DNA of 64,000 bases from Cesiribacter sp. SM1. Lineage in GTDB: Bacteria; Bacteroidota; Bacteroidia; Cytophagales; Cyclobacteriaceae. The notes beneath the pieces were generated by a model, which did no database searches, was not told where the DNA came from, and worked only from the letters and a program-made list of their open reading frames with translations. A program made the position numbers and the translations under genes. How positions within the stretch are numbered: position 1 is the first letter of the stretch; every line of letters starts with the position of its first letter. Location of the stretch: positions 62,001 to 126,000 of the forward strand of contig NZ_JAHXBU010000042.1 of NCBI RefSeq assembly GCF_020178975.1. Direction: 5' to 3'. Positions 17,117 through 25,716 of this stretch are shown one piece after another.

Positions 17117-17566
17117 ATGAACATAAGAACTTTTCTATTCGGGATAGTTGCCATGCTGCTCCTTTGCTTTAGTTTACCGGCAGATAGTCTTGCACAGGGA
17201 AAAGGAAAGAACGGACCTCCGCCCTGGGCACCTGCACATGGTTACCGGGCCAAGACCCGCCATATTTACTTTCCCCAGCACAACTTCTATTTTGATATGC
17301 AAAAAGGGGTATACATTTATTTAAAAGGAGGTAACTGGCTCACAGCCATTAGCCTGCCAAGCCTCTTTGGGCGTATCAACCTGGCAAGTGCTATCCAGGT
17401 TGAGCTGGATTTCACAGCGGATAATCCCCATAATCACAACTCCGATCATAAGGTAAAGTACAAGGTAAAAAATAAGGGCGGCAATGGCGCGCCACCCAAG
17501 GCGAAGGCATCCGGCCACAATTCGGGAAAGGGCAACAAGGGCAATGGAAAAGGCAGGAAGCACTAG
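17117..17566 (+). CDS. Small secreted protein of unknown function
   Basis: A 149-residue exported protein. MNIRTFLFGIVAMLLLCFS followed by DSLAQGKG is a Sec signal with a probable cut at SLA-Q. The mature part holds a compact segment, GYRAKTRHIYFPQHNFYFD, then GVYIYLKGGNWLTA and a Lys/Gly/Asn/His-rich tail of low complexity (from about residue 115). The HIYFP...FYFD...VYIY pattern is reminiscent of small periplasmic proteins seen repeatedly in Cytophagales, but I do not know a named family. The basic tail would suit binding to nucleic acid, polyanions or the cell surface. The overlapping opposite-strand frame is less protein-like. Confidence 0.65.
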   Translation: MNIRTFLFGIVAMLLLCFSLPADSLAQGKGKNGPPPWAPAHGYRAKTRHIYFPQHNFYFDMQKGVYIYLKGGNWLTAISLPSLFGRINLASAIQVELDFTADNPHNHNSDHKVKYKVKNKGGNGAPPKAKASGHNSGKGNKGNGKGRKH

Positions 17567-18075
17567 CAGAAAGCTTATAATACTACAACTCCTGCGGCTT
17601 GGCAGCCATGAGCCAGAGCTGCAATAATTTTCATTTAACCTGCGCTCAATACCAGCAATAGAAGTGATCCTTTGATTCGTGCAAATAAATCTCCTGCACA
17701 ATTTAACAGCATTGCACTAGCTGGCCCCACTGCCACAGGCAATTAGCCTAAGCGGTGGGGCCTGATTTTTCCGACGAACATACCTATCCCTCCTAACATC
17801 GCTCACCGCCCGGTACCACGGGCAAAAAAGCCCCGGGTGGCCCTTCCGCTAACCAATCATTTACGGCAGCCGCACATACAATAAATAAGTGAAAGTTTAG
17901 GCTCTCAAGACGCGCAAAATAAATAAATTTACTACCTTGTTGATTAGTATTTACAGCCAAAAAAGGCTTATAGGGCATGTGAGCGCTAATTCCTTAAACA
18001 GAATTTTGTCTGTAGATACTACTGATTTTTATCAAATTTTTACCAACCAATCAAACCTAAAACAATACCTTCCCT
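17567..18075 (+). other. Intergenic region before the FucP-like gene
   Basis: 509 bases without a supported gene. A strong hairpin lies at 17723-17762 (listed separately). The last 140 bases before the transporter start are AT-rich and probably form its leader, with a near-match -7 box TACCTTG at about 17932-17938. I see no other structure. Confidence 0.5.
17723..17769 (+). terminator. GC-rich hairpin with short T-run
   Basis: GGCCCCACTGC (17723-17733) pairs with GCGGTGGGGCC (17752-17762) with one mismatch, and an inner GGC/GCC pair shortens the loop. TGATTTTT follows. It lies about 157 bases after the secreted protein gene, so it may end that transcript or a small RNA. Confidence 0.5.
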
Positions 18076-19503
18076 ATGGCAGGCATTACAACAAGTACCA
18101 AAACGGCACCAGCTGCTGCCGGTCAGCAGTCTGGTAAAAACTACACAGGTCCGCTAATTGTAGTAACCATCCTGTTCTTCATGTGGGGCTTTATTACCTG
18201 CATGAATGATATTCTTATTCCTTATCTGAAAGGAATATTTGACCTGACCTTTGCACAGGCCATGCTTGTGCAGTTTGCTTTCTTTGGCGCATACTTCTTT
18301 GTGTCGCTCGCCTACTTCATCGTTTCCATGAACCAGGGCGACCCTATCATGAAGATCGGTTACAAAAACGGTATCATCATAGGCCTGGTGGTGGCTGCAG
18401 TTGGCTGCTCGCTGTTTTATCCGGCTGCCAGCCTTCACAGCTATGGCTTCTTCCTGGGTGCGCTCTTTATCCTGGCCTCAGGCATTACCATCCTGCAAAT
18501 TGCTGCCAACCCTTATGTAGCCATTCTGGGTCCTGCAGAAAGTGCCTCCAGCCGCCTGAACATGACCCAGGCGCTCAATTCTCTGGGCACCACCATTGCC
18601 CCTATCATTGGCGGATGGTTAATCTTTGAAGGTGTAAACACTGCTACAACAGATGGTGCAGATTCAGTTAAAATGCCTTACCTGGCCCTGGCTGGTACGC
18701 TTTTGCTGATCGCCCTGCTGTTTAAATTATTCCGCCTGCCCAAAATCCACAGCGACGAAATTGTAGCGGGCAGCGGCGCCCTGAAATACAGTCACCTGGT
18801 ATTGGGTATGGTTTGTATTTTTGCCTATGTAGGTGGTGAAGTTGCAGTAGGCAGTGCTTTCATTAACTTCTTAAACCTGCCACACATTGCAGGTCTGGAA
18901 GAAAAAGAAGCCAGCGGCTTTCTGGCCCTTTACTGGGGTGGTGCCATGGTAGGCCGTTTCTTTGGTGCCGTAGCCCTGGCACAGTTTAAAAATGCAGCCA
19001 ACAGGTTTGCCATCATCGCCCTGATCACTGCCATAGCCTTTGGTGCTGTTTACGCAACCTATGGCATGGACATCGCCCTGATTGTATTAGGCCTGATTGT
19101 ACTGAACATAGTGGTACTGCTGTTGGGCAGCTACATACCAAGCCGCACTTTAGGTTTGTTTGCTACAGCCGTAATGGCGCTCCTGCTGGTGGTAATTTTC
19201 ACCGAAGGTGCAGTGGCCATGTGGTCAATTATTGCCATTGGTCTGTTTAACTCCATTATGTTCCCAACCATCTTTACCCTTGCTATTGCAGGTTTAGGTA
19301 AATTCACCAGCCAGGGTTCTTCTTTGCTGGTAATGGCCATTGTGGGTGGTGCACTTATTCCTCCCCTGCAAGGTATTGTAGCTGATAGCACCGGAAGCCT
19401 TCAGTACTCATTCCTGATTCCACTGGTTTGCTACCTCTACATTGCCTACTATGGTTTTGTTGGTTACAAGCCTAAGCAGGTAGCCCCTGCAGCAGCCAGG
19501 TAA
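18076..19503 (+). CDS. FucP/GluP-family sugar:proton symporter (MFS)
   Basis: A 475-residue inner-membrane carrier with about 12 helices. Residues 25-60 read PLIVVTILFFMWGFITCMNDILIPYLK, the hallmark of the FucP / glucose-galactose (GluP) subfamily. AQAMLVQFAFFGAYFFVSL and ILQIAANPYVAILGP follow, and later SRLNMTQALNSLGTTIAP. In Bacteroidota, members import fucose, glucose, galactose or N-acetylglucosamine (NagP). It lies 1.5 kb from the GH20/SusCD locus on the other strand, so a GlcNAc carrier is a reasonable guess only. It is monocistronic and followed by a strong terminator. Confidence 0.9.
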   Translation: MAGITTSTKTAPAAAGQQSGKNYTGPLIVVTILFFMWGFITCMNDILIPYLKGIFDLTFAQAMLVQFAFFGAYFFVSLAYFIVSMNQGDPIMKIGYKNGIIIGLVVAAVGCSLFYPAASLHSYGFFLGALFILASGITILQIAANPYVAILGPAESASSRLNMTQALNSLGTTIAPIIGGWLIFEGVNTATTDGADSVKMPYLALAGTLLLIALLFKLFRLPKIHSDEIVAGSGALKYSHLVLGMVCIFAYVGGEVAVGSAFINFLNLPHIAGLEEKEASGFLALYWGGAMVGRFFGAVALAQFKNAANRFAIIALITAIAFGAVYATYGMDIALIVLGLIVLNIVVLLLGSYIPSRTLGLFATAVMALLLVVIFTEGAVAMWSIIAIGLFNSIMFPTIFTLAIAGLGKFTSQGSSLLVMAIVGGALIPPLQGIVADSTGSLQYSFLIPLVCYLYIAYYGFVGYKPKQVAPAAAR

Positions 19504-19526
19504 GCATGCCTTTTAACCAGATAATG

Positions 19527-19553
19527 AATAGCCCCATCAGGGGCTATTTTTTT
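19527..19553 (+). terminator. Rho-independent terminator of the FucP-like gene
   Basis: Perfect 9-bp stem AATAGCCCC / GGGGCTATT (19527-19535 and 19540-19548) with a 4-base loop and a T-run, 24 bases after the stop. Confidence 0.93.
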
Positions 19554-20039
19554 GCCTGCCTGTTAAATTAAGCTTGCTGCCGAGGCACCTTTATGCCATT
19601 CCGACAGAACAATGCCTATATTTTCAAGCTTTTAGCCTCAGCAACGGCAGCTGTGGCATGCACTAACCGGTGGAGTTTTGTTTGCAGGCGTAGTATGGAA
19701 TTGCATTAATAACACAACTATGCAGGCAATGCAGTAGATCGGAAGGTTTCTAGAACAGGTTTTCTGGGCCCTGTGCCTGGTTTATTATGGTTGCCTGGCA
19801 CAATGTGTGCAAAGATGATGAACGTATTCTGCACGATATTGAGTTGACCACCCGGGAAGATCAAACAGAGGAAGTTGACAGATCTTCTGAAGAGATCCTG
19901 TTTTAGACAGCTGCTTCTCCTGTTCTGCTCCGGGTTACGCCCCCGGGGCACCACACAACAGATAGCTCCTCTTTTCAACATCACTGCATAACATACTGGC
20001 AGGTTTATGGTTAAATCTTCTCTAAGAGAAAATAAACCC
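19554..20039 (+). other. Intergenic region, no supported gene
   Basis: About 490 bases between the FucP terminator and the TerB-like gene. A 39-codon ATG frame at 19787-19906 encodes an acidic peptide (start [20 protein letters not shown]), but nothing else supports it. I see no promoter with a clear TAnnTTTG box and no strong hairpin. Confidence 0.4.
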
Positions 20040-20843
20040 ATGGAACAAGCACAAGCCCCTTTACTGAAAGAATACAGCAACGACGAAAAAGCAGCCTATT
20101 TTGGCGCCCTGGCAACCCTGGCATCTGCCGATGGTGATGCTTCTGCCGAAGAGATAGAGTATCTTCAATTACTGGCCGAAGCTGCAGAACTCCCTGAAAA
20201 CATTCAGCAGGAGATTACTTATATAGCCAAAAATCCATCGGTAATTAACCTGCAGAAATGCCTTGATGAGATCAAAAGAAGTCCCCTGCGCTTTTCCTTT
20301 GTTACCGATATCATCAGCTTTGCCAAGGCTGATGGTCAGTACACGCCCGATGAACAAAGGAAAATTGAGGATATTGCTAAATACCTGGATATACGACAGG
20401 ACCAATACAGCATCCTGGATAAGTTTGTCAACAAAGCCAGTGATGCCCAGCAAAAAGGAGAAGACCCCACCTCACAATCTTTCCTGAACAAGAACGGATT
20501 TACAGATATGTTCAAGAACGCAGGGATCTCTCCACAAATGGTACAGGGCATTCTGGGGGTTGTGGCGCCACTGGCCATCGCCAGCATGTTAAGAGGCGGC
20601 TACCGTAGAAGAGGCATGATGGGCGGCATGGGCATGGGTGGTGGTTTATTAGGAGGTTTACTGGGGGGCGGCTTGATGGGTGGTGGTATGATGGGGGGCG
20701 GCATGTACCGCAGTGGTGGCCTTGGCTCTATGTTATCAATCCTGGGGGGCCTCAACGGCAGGCGAGGCTACAGAAGCATGGGAACAGGTGGGCTCGGATC
20801 AATACTGGGCGGCCTGTTTGGTAGCCGCAGGCGTGGCTGGTAA
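20040..20843 (+). CDS. TerB-like domain protein with Gly/Met-rich C-terminal tail
   Basis: About 267 residues from MEQAQAPLLKEYSNDEK; an ATG 11 codons upstream (20007) is also possible. Residues 10-145 form a helical TerB/DjlA-like repeat: AAYFGALATLASADGDASAEEIEYL and later FVTDIISFAKADGQYTPDEQRKIE both show the ADG-x-x-x-x-E-E acidic signature of TerB-type domains, which bind metal ions in homologues. From residue 175 a hydrophobic patch (MVQGILGVVAPLAIASML) leads to a low-complexity tail of GGMGMGGGLLGG type blocks with Arg-rich ends. The tail may insert in or bind membranes. Function unknown; a link to tellurite or membrane stress is only by family. Confidence 0.75.
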   Translation: MEQAQAPLLKEYSNDEKAAYFGALATLASADGDASAEEIEYLQLLAEAAELPENIQQEITYIAKNPSVINLQKCLDEIKRSPLRFSFVTDIISFAKADGQYTPDEQRKIEDIAKYLDIRQDQYSILDKFVNKASDAQQKGEDPTSQSFLNKNGFTDMFKNAGISPQMVQGILGVVAPLAIASMLRGGYRRRGMMGGMGMGGGLLGGLLGGGLMGGGMMGGGMYRSGGLGSMLSILGGLNGRRGYRSMGTGGLGSILGGLFGSRRRGW

Positions 20844-20987
20844 ACAGCTGTTTCCACTTTGCGCAGATGGGAAAATCCACCCTGTTTAAGAGATGATAGC
20901 TGGATTGAGTCAGTACTCCTAGGGATTCATGAAATGCCTTGTGAGTGACTAATCGATCTTTGTTAACATTGAAGTACTGCCCCCTGA

Positions 20988-22877
20988 TTATTTCAGTTTT
21001 CCTTCTTCTATATGGGCAGGTGCTCTCCTATCCTTGAGCCCTCCGGGTCTATCTTCTGGTAGCTGCACCTGCTGCTTTCTGGTGATGGGTTTGCTGATGC
21101 GAGAGCTCCAGATGCTCAATAATATAACTGTTCCTACCAGTGCTCCGGCAGCCAGACAGGTAGCAGTTACATAATACCCATAGATCCAGTAGCCGGTAGC
21201 AAACAGCAAGCTGTACACCGTAAGGGTACCAACAAACATACTTAAAATTTCCATACTAAGGTTCGTACGCGGCATTTGGGTATAAATAGGCTGATGCTCT
21301 TCTGTTGCTTTTTTGATTACATACTGCCAGCCCCGGCCTCCAGGCCTTACTTTGCTGTAAAAATTGCGCAGCACCTGCATGTCTGTGGGGCGGGTCAGAT
21401 AGGTAACCAGCAGCCAGATGCAGGTGGTAATGCCCACGCTAAGTAAAATCCGGTAGGGGCTGGAGATCGTCGCAAAGCCCAGGCGACTGTGAATCAGCTC
21501 AAAGTAAATGGCCAGCACAAAAGAAGCAGCCATGCCAGAGAGCTCTGTATAAGCATTGATGCGCCACCAGAACCAGCGCAGGATGAAAATAAGACCCGTG
21601 CCAGCACCTATGGTAAGCAAAATTCGAAACGCCTGCATGGCATTTTCGAGGTATAGGGCTATGCTGGCAGAAACCATCATCAGTACTGCGGTTGTCAGTT
21701 GCCCTACCCGCACCAGCTGCTTTTCACTGGCTTCCGGATTCAGGAAGCGCCTGTAAAAATCGTTCACCACGTAAGAAGAACCCCAGTTAAGGTGGGTGGA
21801 GATGGTGCTCATAAAAGCCGCAATAAGGGAAGCAACCACCAGCCCCAGCAGGCCATGCGGCAGGTAGGTGAGCATAGCCGGGTAGGCAAGGTCGTGCCGC
21901 ACAATGGAAGGATTCATGTGTGGAAAAGCCTGCTGAATAGACTCCATGGTGGGGAAAACAATAACAGAAGCCAGGGCAATAAGTATCCAGGGCCAGGGCC
22001 GCAAGGCATAGTGGGCAATGTTAAAAAAAAGAGTGGCGCCTATGGCATGCTGTTCATTTTTGGCAGAAAGCATGCGCTGGGCAATATAACCTCCCCCACC
22101 CGGCTCTGCTCCGGGATACCACACACTCCACCATTGCACGGCCAGGGGTATGATAAAAAGAGGCACCAGCGTCTCCAGGTTTGTAAAGTCAGGCAGCAGG
22201 TCCAGCTTAGGTACTACCTGGGGATGTGCTACCAATTGCTGCAGACCACCTACCTGGGGCAGGTTTACAATGATATAAGCAGCCCATACAGAACCAGCCA
22301 TGGCCATAATGAACTGGAAAAAATCGGTGATCAGTACTCCCGTTAAACCACCCAGAGAGCTATATATCACTGTTACCACAGAGGCAATCAGGAGCACCTC
22401 AACAGGACTAAGGTTCAGCAGTATACCTCCTATTTTTATAGCTGCCAGACATACGGCAGCCATGATCATAGTGTTAAAGAATACACCCAGGTAAACTGCC
22501 CTGAAGCCTCTCAGGAAAGCAGCTGTTCGGCCACTGTAGCGCAGCTCATAAAACTCAAGATCAGTCAATACCTCCGATCTCCGCCACAGCTTGGAGTATA
22601 CAAAAACTGTAAGCATGCCCGTGAGCAAAAATGCCCACCACTCCCAGTTACCGGATACTCCGTTTTGCCGTACAATATCGGTAATGAGGTTAGGCGTATC
22701 TGCTGAAAAAGTAGTAGCCACCATCGAAACTCCAAGCAACCACCAGGGCTGATCCCTGCCCGACAGAAAAAACTCTGATACACTGCCGCTAGCTTTTTTG
22801 GCTACAACAATTCCAATAACCAGAGAGCCGAATAAAAACAGGCCAATGATTATCCAATCTATGCTGTGCAGTATCAT
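20988..22877 (-). CDS. Sodium:solute symporter (SSS family)
   Basis: A 629-residue inner-membrane protein with about 13-14 helices. The N-terminus IDWIIIGLFLFGSLVIGIVVAKK is followed by SEFFLSGRDQPWWLLGVSMVATTFSADTPN, the sodium/solute symporter signature region, then SSLGGLTGVLITDFFQF, the conserved SSS stretch. The C-terminal 100 residues add a soluble linker and two more helices. Family substrates include sugars, sialic acid and amino acids. As the last gene of the SusC-SusD-GH20 operon it probably imports the monosaccharide freed in the periplasm (inference). It is separated from the GH20 gene by 160 bases with a hairpin. Confidence 0.9.
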   Translation of the reverse strand: MILHSIDWIIIGLFLFGSLVIGIVVAKKASGSVSEFFLSGRDQPWWLLGVSMVATTFSADTPNLITDIVRQNGVSGNWEWWAFLLTGMLTVFVYSKLWRRSEVLTDLEFYELRYSGRTAAFLRGFRAVYLGVFFNTMIMAAVCLAAIKIGGILLNLSPVEVLLIASVVTVIYSSLGGLTGVLITDFFQFIMAMAGSVWAAYIIVNLPQVGGLQQLVAHPQVVPKLDLLPDFTNLETLVPLFIIPLAVQWWSVWYPGAEPGGGGYIAQRMLSAKNEQHAIGATLFFNIAHYALRPWPWILIALASVIVFPTMESIQQAFPHMNPSIVRHDLAYPAMLTYLPHGLLGLVVASLIAAFMSTISTHLNWGSSYVVNDFYRRFLNPEASEKQLVRVGQLTTAVLMMVSASIALYLENAMQAFRILLTIGAGTGLIFILRWFWWRINAYTELSGMAASFVLAIYFELIHSRLGFATISSPYRILLSVGITTCIWLLVTYLTRPTDMQVLRNFYSKVRPGGRGWQYVIKKATEEHQPIYTQMPRTNLSMEILSMFVGTLTVYSLLFATGYWIYGYYVTATCLAAGALVGTVILLSIWSSRISKPITRKQQVQLPEDRPGGLKDRRAPAHIEEGKLK

Positions 22878-22951
22878 GTGGTACTGATTTTAAGTAGAGT
22901 TTTTCCGGAATGTAAAACCTGTAGAACATAAGCGACTACACCGCCACTACA

Positions 22952-22982
22952 GGGCTGGGAATGTGCAAAGCACGCCCAGCCC
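22952..22982. other. Intercistronic hairpin between GH20 and symporter genes
   Basis: GGGCTGGG (22952-22959) pairs exactly with CCCAGCCC (22975-22982), and GTGC/GCAC pairs inside. No T-run follows on the minus strand, so it is more likely an mRNA processing or stability element that lets the two genes be expressed at different levels. Confidence 0.45.
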
Positions 22983-23037
22983 CTAATGGGGATAATTTTA
23001 GTTCTACAACAAACTCACAGGCGCTGATGCTACAGAT

Positions 23038-25110
23038 TTAACCGCCTACCGGGCTGGAGCTGTCCTGCATCACCAGTTTTTCAATGGCATCTACAATCTG
23101 CAGCTCTGTCCGGCCACCCTGCTCCCTGGCTTTTTCCAGTTGTTCCATGGCCTGTTTGGTATCAGAAGCATGATCAGCTGCTTTTTTACCAGCCATCGTA
23201 CCCTTACTGCTATTCATTGCCTGCAGGCCCAGGATTGCTATGTTGCTAAGGTTTGCAGAAAGTCCCTCAATTGATTTTAGCACAGGTGATTGTACAATAA
23301 GCGGCTCCATCAGGGCATGATTCTCCTGCCATTTTTCAAGCCACTGGATAATCTCTTTTCTGGCAGCACCGTCTTTTGTTTGGATGTAATCTTCAACAAG
23401 TGTGTTAAACCTCCGGGCTGCCGGCGCATCTGCAGTGGCCGCATCGGCAAAGAGGGTGTAGGGAGAGTAGGTTTTATAAGTATTTCCTCCCGGATTACGG
23501 GTATAGCCTTTCATGGGCTCTACTACATCAACAAGCGTCTGGAGTGGCTCTATTGGCTTACCGTTGCTAAGGTTGCGCAGGAGCACCTGCTGATTACGCT
23601 TGTGCTGCAGCCCCAGCTCTTCCAGCCTGAAGCTGATGTAGTCCAGCCTGCGGTACATGTCTTCCACATCATTTACCTCCCGCGGTGACCAGAGGCGCTC
23701 TGCAATGGCTGCTGTACGGGGCCAGATGCGTGAATCGATGGTGGTAGGTGTTACTAGTTCGCTCCAGATAGGTGCCTCGCCTCCCAGCACCCGCTTTCTT
23801 TCTTCTGCCGTAAGGGTATTTCCTGCAGGCAGCGGATCGTTCAGGTAATGGTCTGAAGCCCTGTGCAAGAGGTCGATATAGTAGCCGTTGGAGAGAATGG
23901 TGGTGTAACCCTGTTTGGCAGCTTGTGCAAGTCCCTCTGCCCCTCTCCAGGACTGGATCACTGAACTTTTGGACAGGTTAGGCTGCAGGATCTCATCCCA
24001 GCCAATTACTTTTTTTCCCTTCTTCTCCAGAAAACTGATGATCCTGTTGTTGAAATAGGTCTGCAGTTCATGGTTATCGGCCAGCTTATTCTTTTTCATA
24101 AAGGCCTGAATTTTTGCATTGGCATCCCACTGCTTGCCCTCATTTTCATCGCCCCCAATGTGAAAGTAAGGGTCTGGAAACAAAGCAGCCATTTCTGCAA
24201 AGAACCCCTGCAGCACTTCATAGGTCTTTTCGTTGGTAGGGTCAAGCGTAGGATCAAAAACCCCGGAATTGTTCTCCAGGGTGTAAGGCCCTGGTGCACT
24301 GGCCAGCTCCGGGAAAGCCACTACCCAGCTGGTAGCATGGCCGGGAACATCAAACTCAGGTACCACCCGTATGCCACGGGCATCGGCATAGCGTATAATT
24401 TCCTTTATTTGCTCCTGAGTAAAGTATTCCCCCTCGGAGGCTTTTTCATGAAACTGCGGGTAAACTTTGCTCTCTACCCGAAAGCCCTGGTCATCGGTAA
24501 GGTGCAGGTGCAGTACATTCATTTTCACGGCCGCCATGCCATCCAGGTTCCTTTTGATTACCTCCATGGGCTGAAAGTGCCGCGCTACATCAATCATTAA
24601 ACCACGCCAGGGAAAGCGCGGGCTATCCTGGATTTCAATGGCAGGAATGTAATACCCCTGTTCATCGGCCAACACCAGCTGCAGCAGGGTTTCCAGCCCC
24701 CGCAGGGCCCCAATATCTGTTTCTGCTTCCAGCAATATACCTTTGTTATCTACCTTCAGTCGGTAGGATTCATCTTCATCAAGCTTAACCTCGCCAGGCC
24801 TGCTGGTTTTGATCAGCAAACCCTGCTGCCCCTGTTTTGAGCTGGCTGTTACATGCTCCTGTGTAAAAAATAAACCAGTGCGCCCATCAAGCCTTCTTAA
24901 AAAGCGGGTGGCCCCGCCATACAAACGCTCGTCTGCAGCTCCACTTGTGGCTACTGTGAAATCAGGAGCAAGCCTGAAACCACCCTGCTGCTGGTCCACT
25001 TGTGCCGGGTACGGCATCAATGATAATGTCTGGGGCTGCTGTTGTGCCGCAATGCCCAGGTTCAGGCTAATTAATATTCCTGCTGTTAGTGCTATCCCTT
25101 TCAATTTCAT
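23038..25110 (-). CDS. Beta-N-acetylhexosaminidase (GH20)
   Basis: A 690-residue exported glycosidase that removes terminal GlcNAc or GalNAc. Residues 1-22 are a signal peptide (MKLKGIALTAGILISLNLG, cut near AA-QQ). The GH20b domain spans about 30-160, and the catalytic barrel begins at FPWRGLMIDVARHFQP (167-182). KMNVLHLHLTDDQGFRVESK and VVPEFDVPGHATSW follow, then the catalytic pair in YFHIGGDENEG (Asp321-Glu322) and VIGWDEIL. The C-terminal 150 residues are helical, with no extra binding module. It is in the susCD operon, 19 bases after the end of a broken nagB-like fragment. Catalysis should be substrate-assisted, as for the family. Confidence 0.94.
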   Translation of the reverse strand: MKLKGIALTAGILISLNLGIAAQQQPQTLSLMPYPAQVDQQQGGFRLAPDFTVATSGAADERLYGGATRFLRRLDGRTGLFFTQEHVTASSKQGQQGLLIKTSRPGEVKLDEDESYRLKVDNKGILLEAETDIGALRGLETLLQLVLADEQGYYIPAIEIQDSPRFPWRGLMIDVARHFQPMEVIKRNLDGMAAVKMNVLHLHLTDDQGFRVESKVYPQFHEKASEGEYFTQEQIKEIIRYADARGIRVVPEFDVPGHATSWVVAFPELASAPGPYTLENNSGVFDPTLDPTNEKTYEVLQGFFAEMAALFPDPYFHIGGDENEGKQWDANAKIQAFMKKNKLADNHELQTYFNNRIISFLEKKGKKVIGWDEILQPNLSKSSVIQSWRGAEGLAQAAKQGYTTILSNGYYIDLLHRASDHYLNDPLPAGNTLTAEERKRVLGGEAPIWSELVTPTTIDSRIWPRTAAIAERLWSPREVNDVEDMYRRLDYISFRLEELGLQHKRNQQVLLRNLSNGKPIEPLQTLVDVVEPMKGYTRNPGGNTYKTYSPYTLFADAATADAPAARRFNTLVEDYIQTKDGAARKEIIQWLEKWQENHALMEPLIVQSPVLKSIEGLSANLSNIAILGLQAMNSSKGTMAGKKAADHASDTKQAMEQLEKAREQGGRTELQIVDAIEKLVMQDSSSPVGG

Positions 25111-25128
25111 ATATACACTGCTGTAATT

Positions 25129-25556
25129 CTATAAATAATAGCGTTTAAATTCTTCAATGGCTTAGTATTCTGCCAGGCCCAGCCAGTCGTACCACTTTGC
25201 TGTGGCTTTGTTAATGTCATCCGCACGTAACCAGAACTCACGCGGATCGGCAGCCCGAAAAAGTGCCTTATCTTTCTGTGGCTGATGTTGGAAGATTGCC
25301 TTGCGCTCGCGCAGCAACTCCTCCTGGCTAAGTGGCACTGCCATATCAATATCATTTACCTCCAACTCCTGCCATGCCCCCTGTATAGCCAAACCCGGCC
25401 TAATTCTACTATCGGCTGCAGGCACACCCGGTGTTTGCCATACGGATCTGATAAATCGCCTGCAGCATAGACCTGGAGCGGCTTTAAGTCTTCCAGTAAA
25501 TTTACGATTATCTGCATATCTTCCTCCCCCTGGGGCCATTTCCTGATTTTTGAAAG
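25129..25556 (-). pseudogene. Decayed C-terminal fragment of a NagB-LmbE-type glucosamine-6-phosphate deaminase
   Basis: Read on the minus strand in two frames, this stretch gives KIRKWPQGEEDMQIIVNLL, then VYAAGDLSDPYGKHRVCL and RVWLYRG, then a 1-base shift in a run of five G (25377-25381), then GAWQELEVNDIDMAVPLS, KAIFQHQPQKDK, REFWLRADD and KWYDWLGLAEY. A TAA at 25162-25164 stands where the family, as I remember it, has Glu in LAEYEAIE; the frame then resumes as AIEEFKRYYL to a TAG. It is thus a fragment with at least one frameshift and one nonsense codon, and it also seems to lack about ten residues before VWLYRG. No NagB domain remains upstream. It sits between susD and GH20 in the same orientation. 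Confidence 0.75.
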
Positions 25557-25665
25557 CTATCAGTATATATTTTTATGCGTTTGGTTTCTTCACTGGCTAC
25601 CACTGCTTTGTGGGTAATATGGTTTAACCTGGCACTTCTGCTATGCTATCTGTTTTACAGAAGCA

Positions 25666-25704
25666 TGGATGCTGCTGAACCAATTTTAAGTGGTGCAGCA
25701 TCCA
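25666..25704. other. Hairpin downstream of susD
   Basis: TGGATGCTGC (25666-25675) and GCAGCATCCA (25695-25704) are perfect complements, and ACCA/TGGT pairs inside. It lies 13 bases after the susD stop on the minus strand. Without a T-run it may mark a transcript end or protect the susCD part of the mRNA. Confidence 0.45.
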
Positions 25705-25716
25705 TACCCCTGCACT

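Noticed and set aside
17321-17701. 126-codon minus-strand frame over the small secreted protein gene
   Set aside because: The plus frame has a clear signal peptide and compositional logic; the minus frame has no recognisable domain.
19787-19906. 39-codon acidic peptide frame
   Set aside because: No promoter, coupling, signal or known similarity supports translation.
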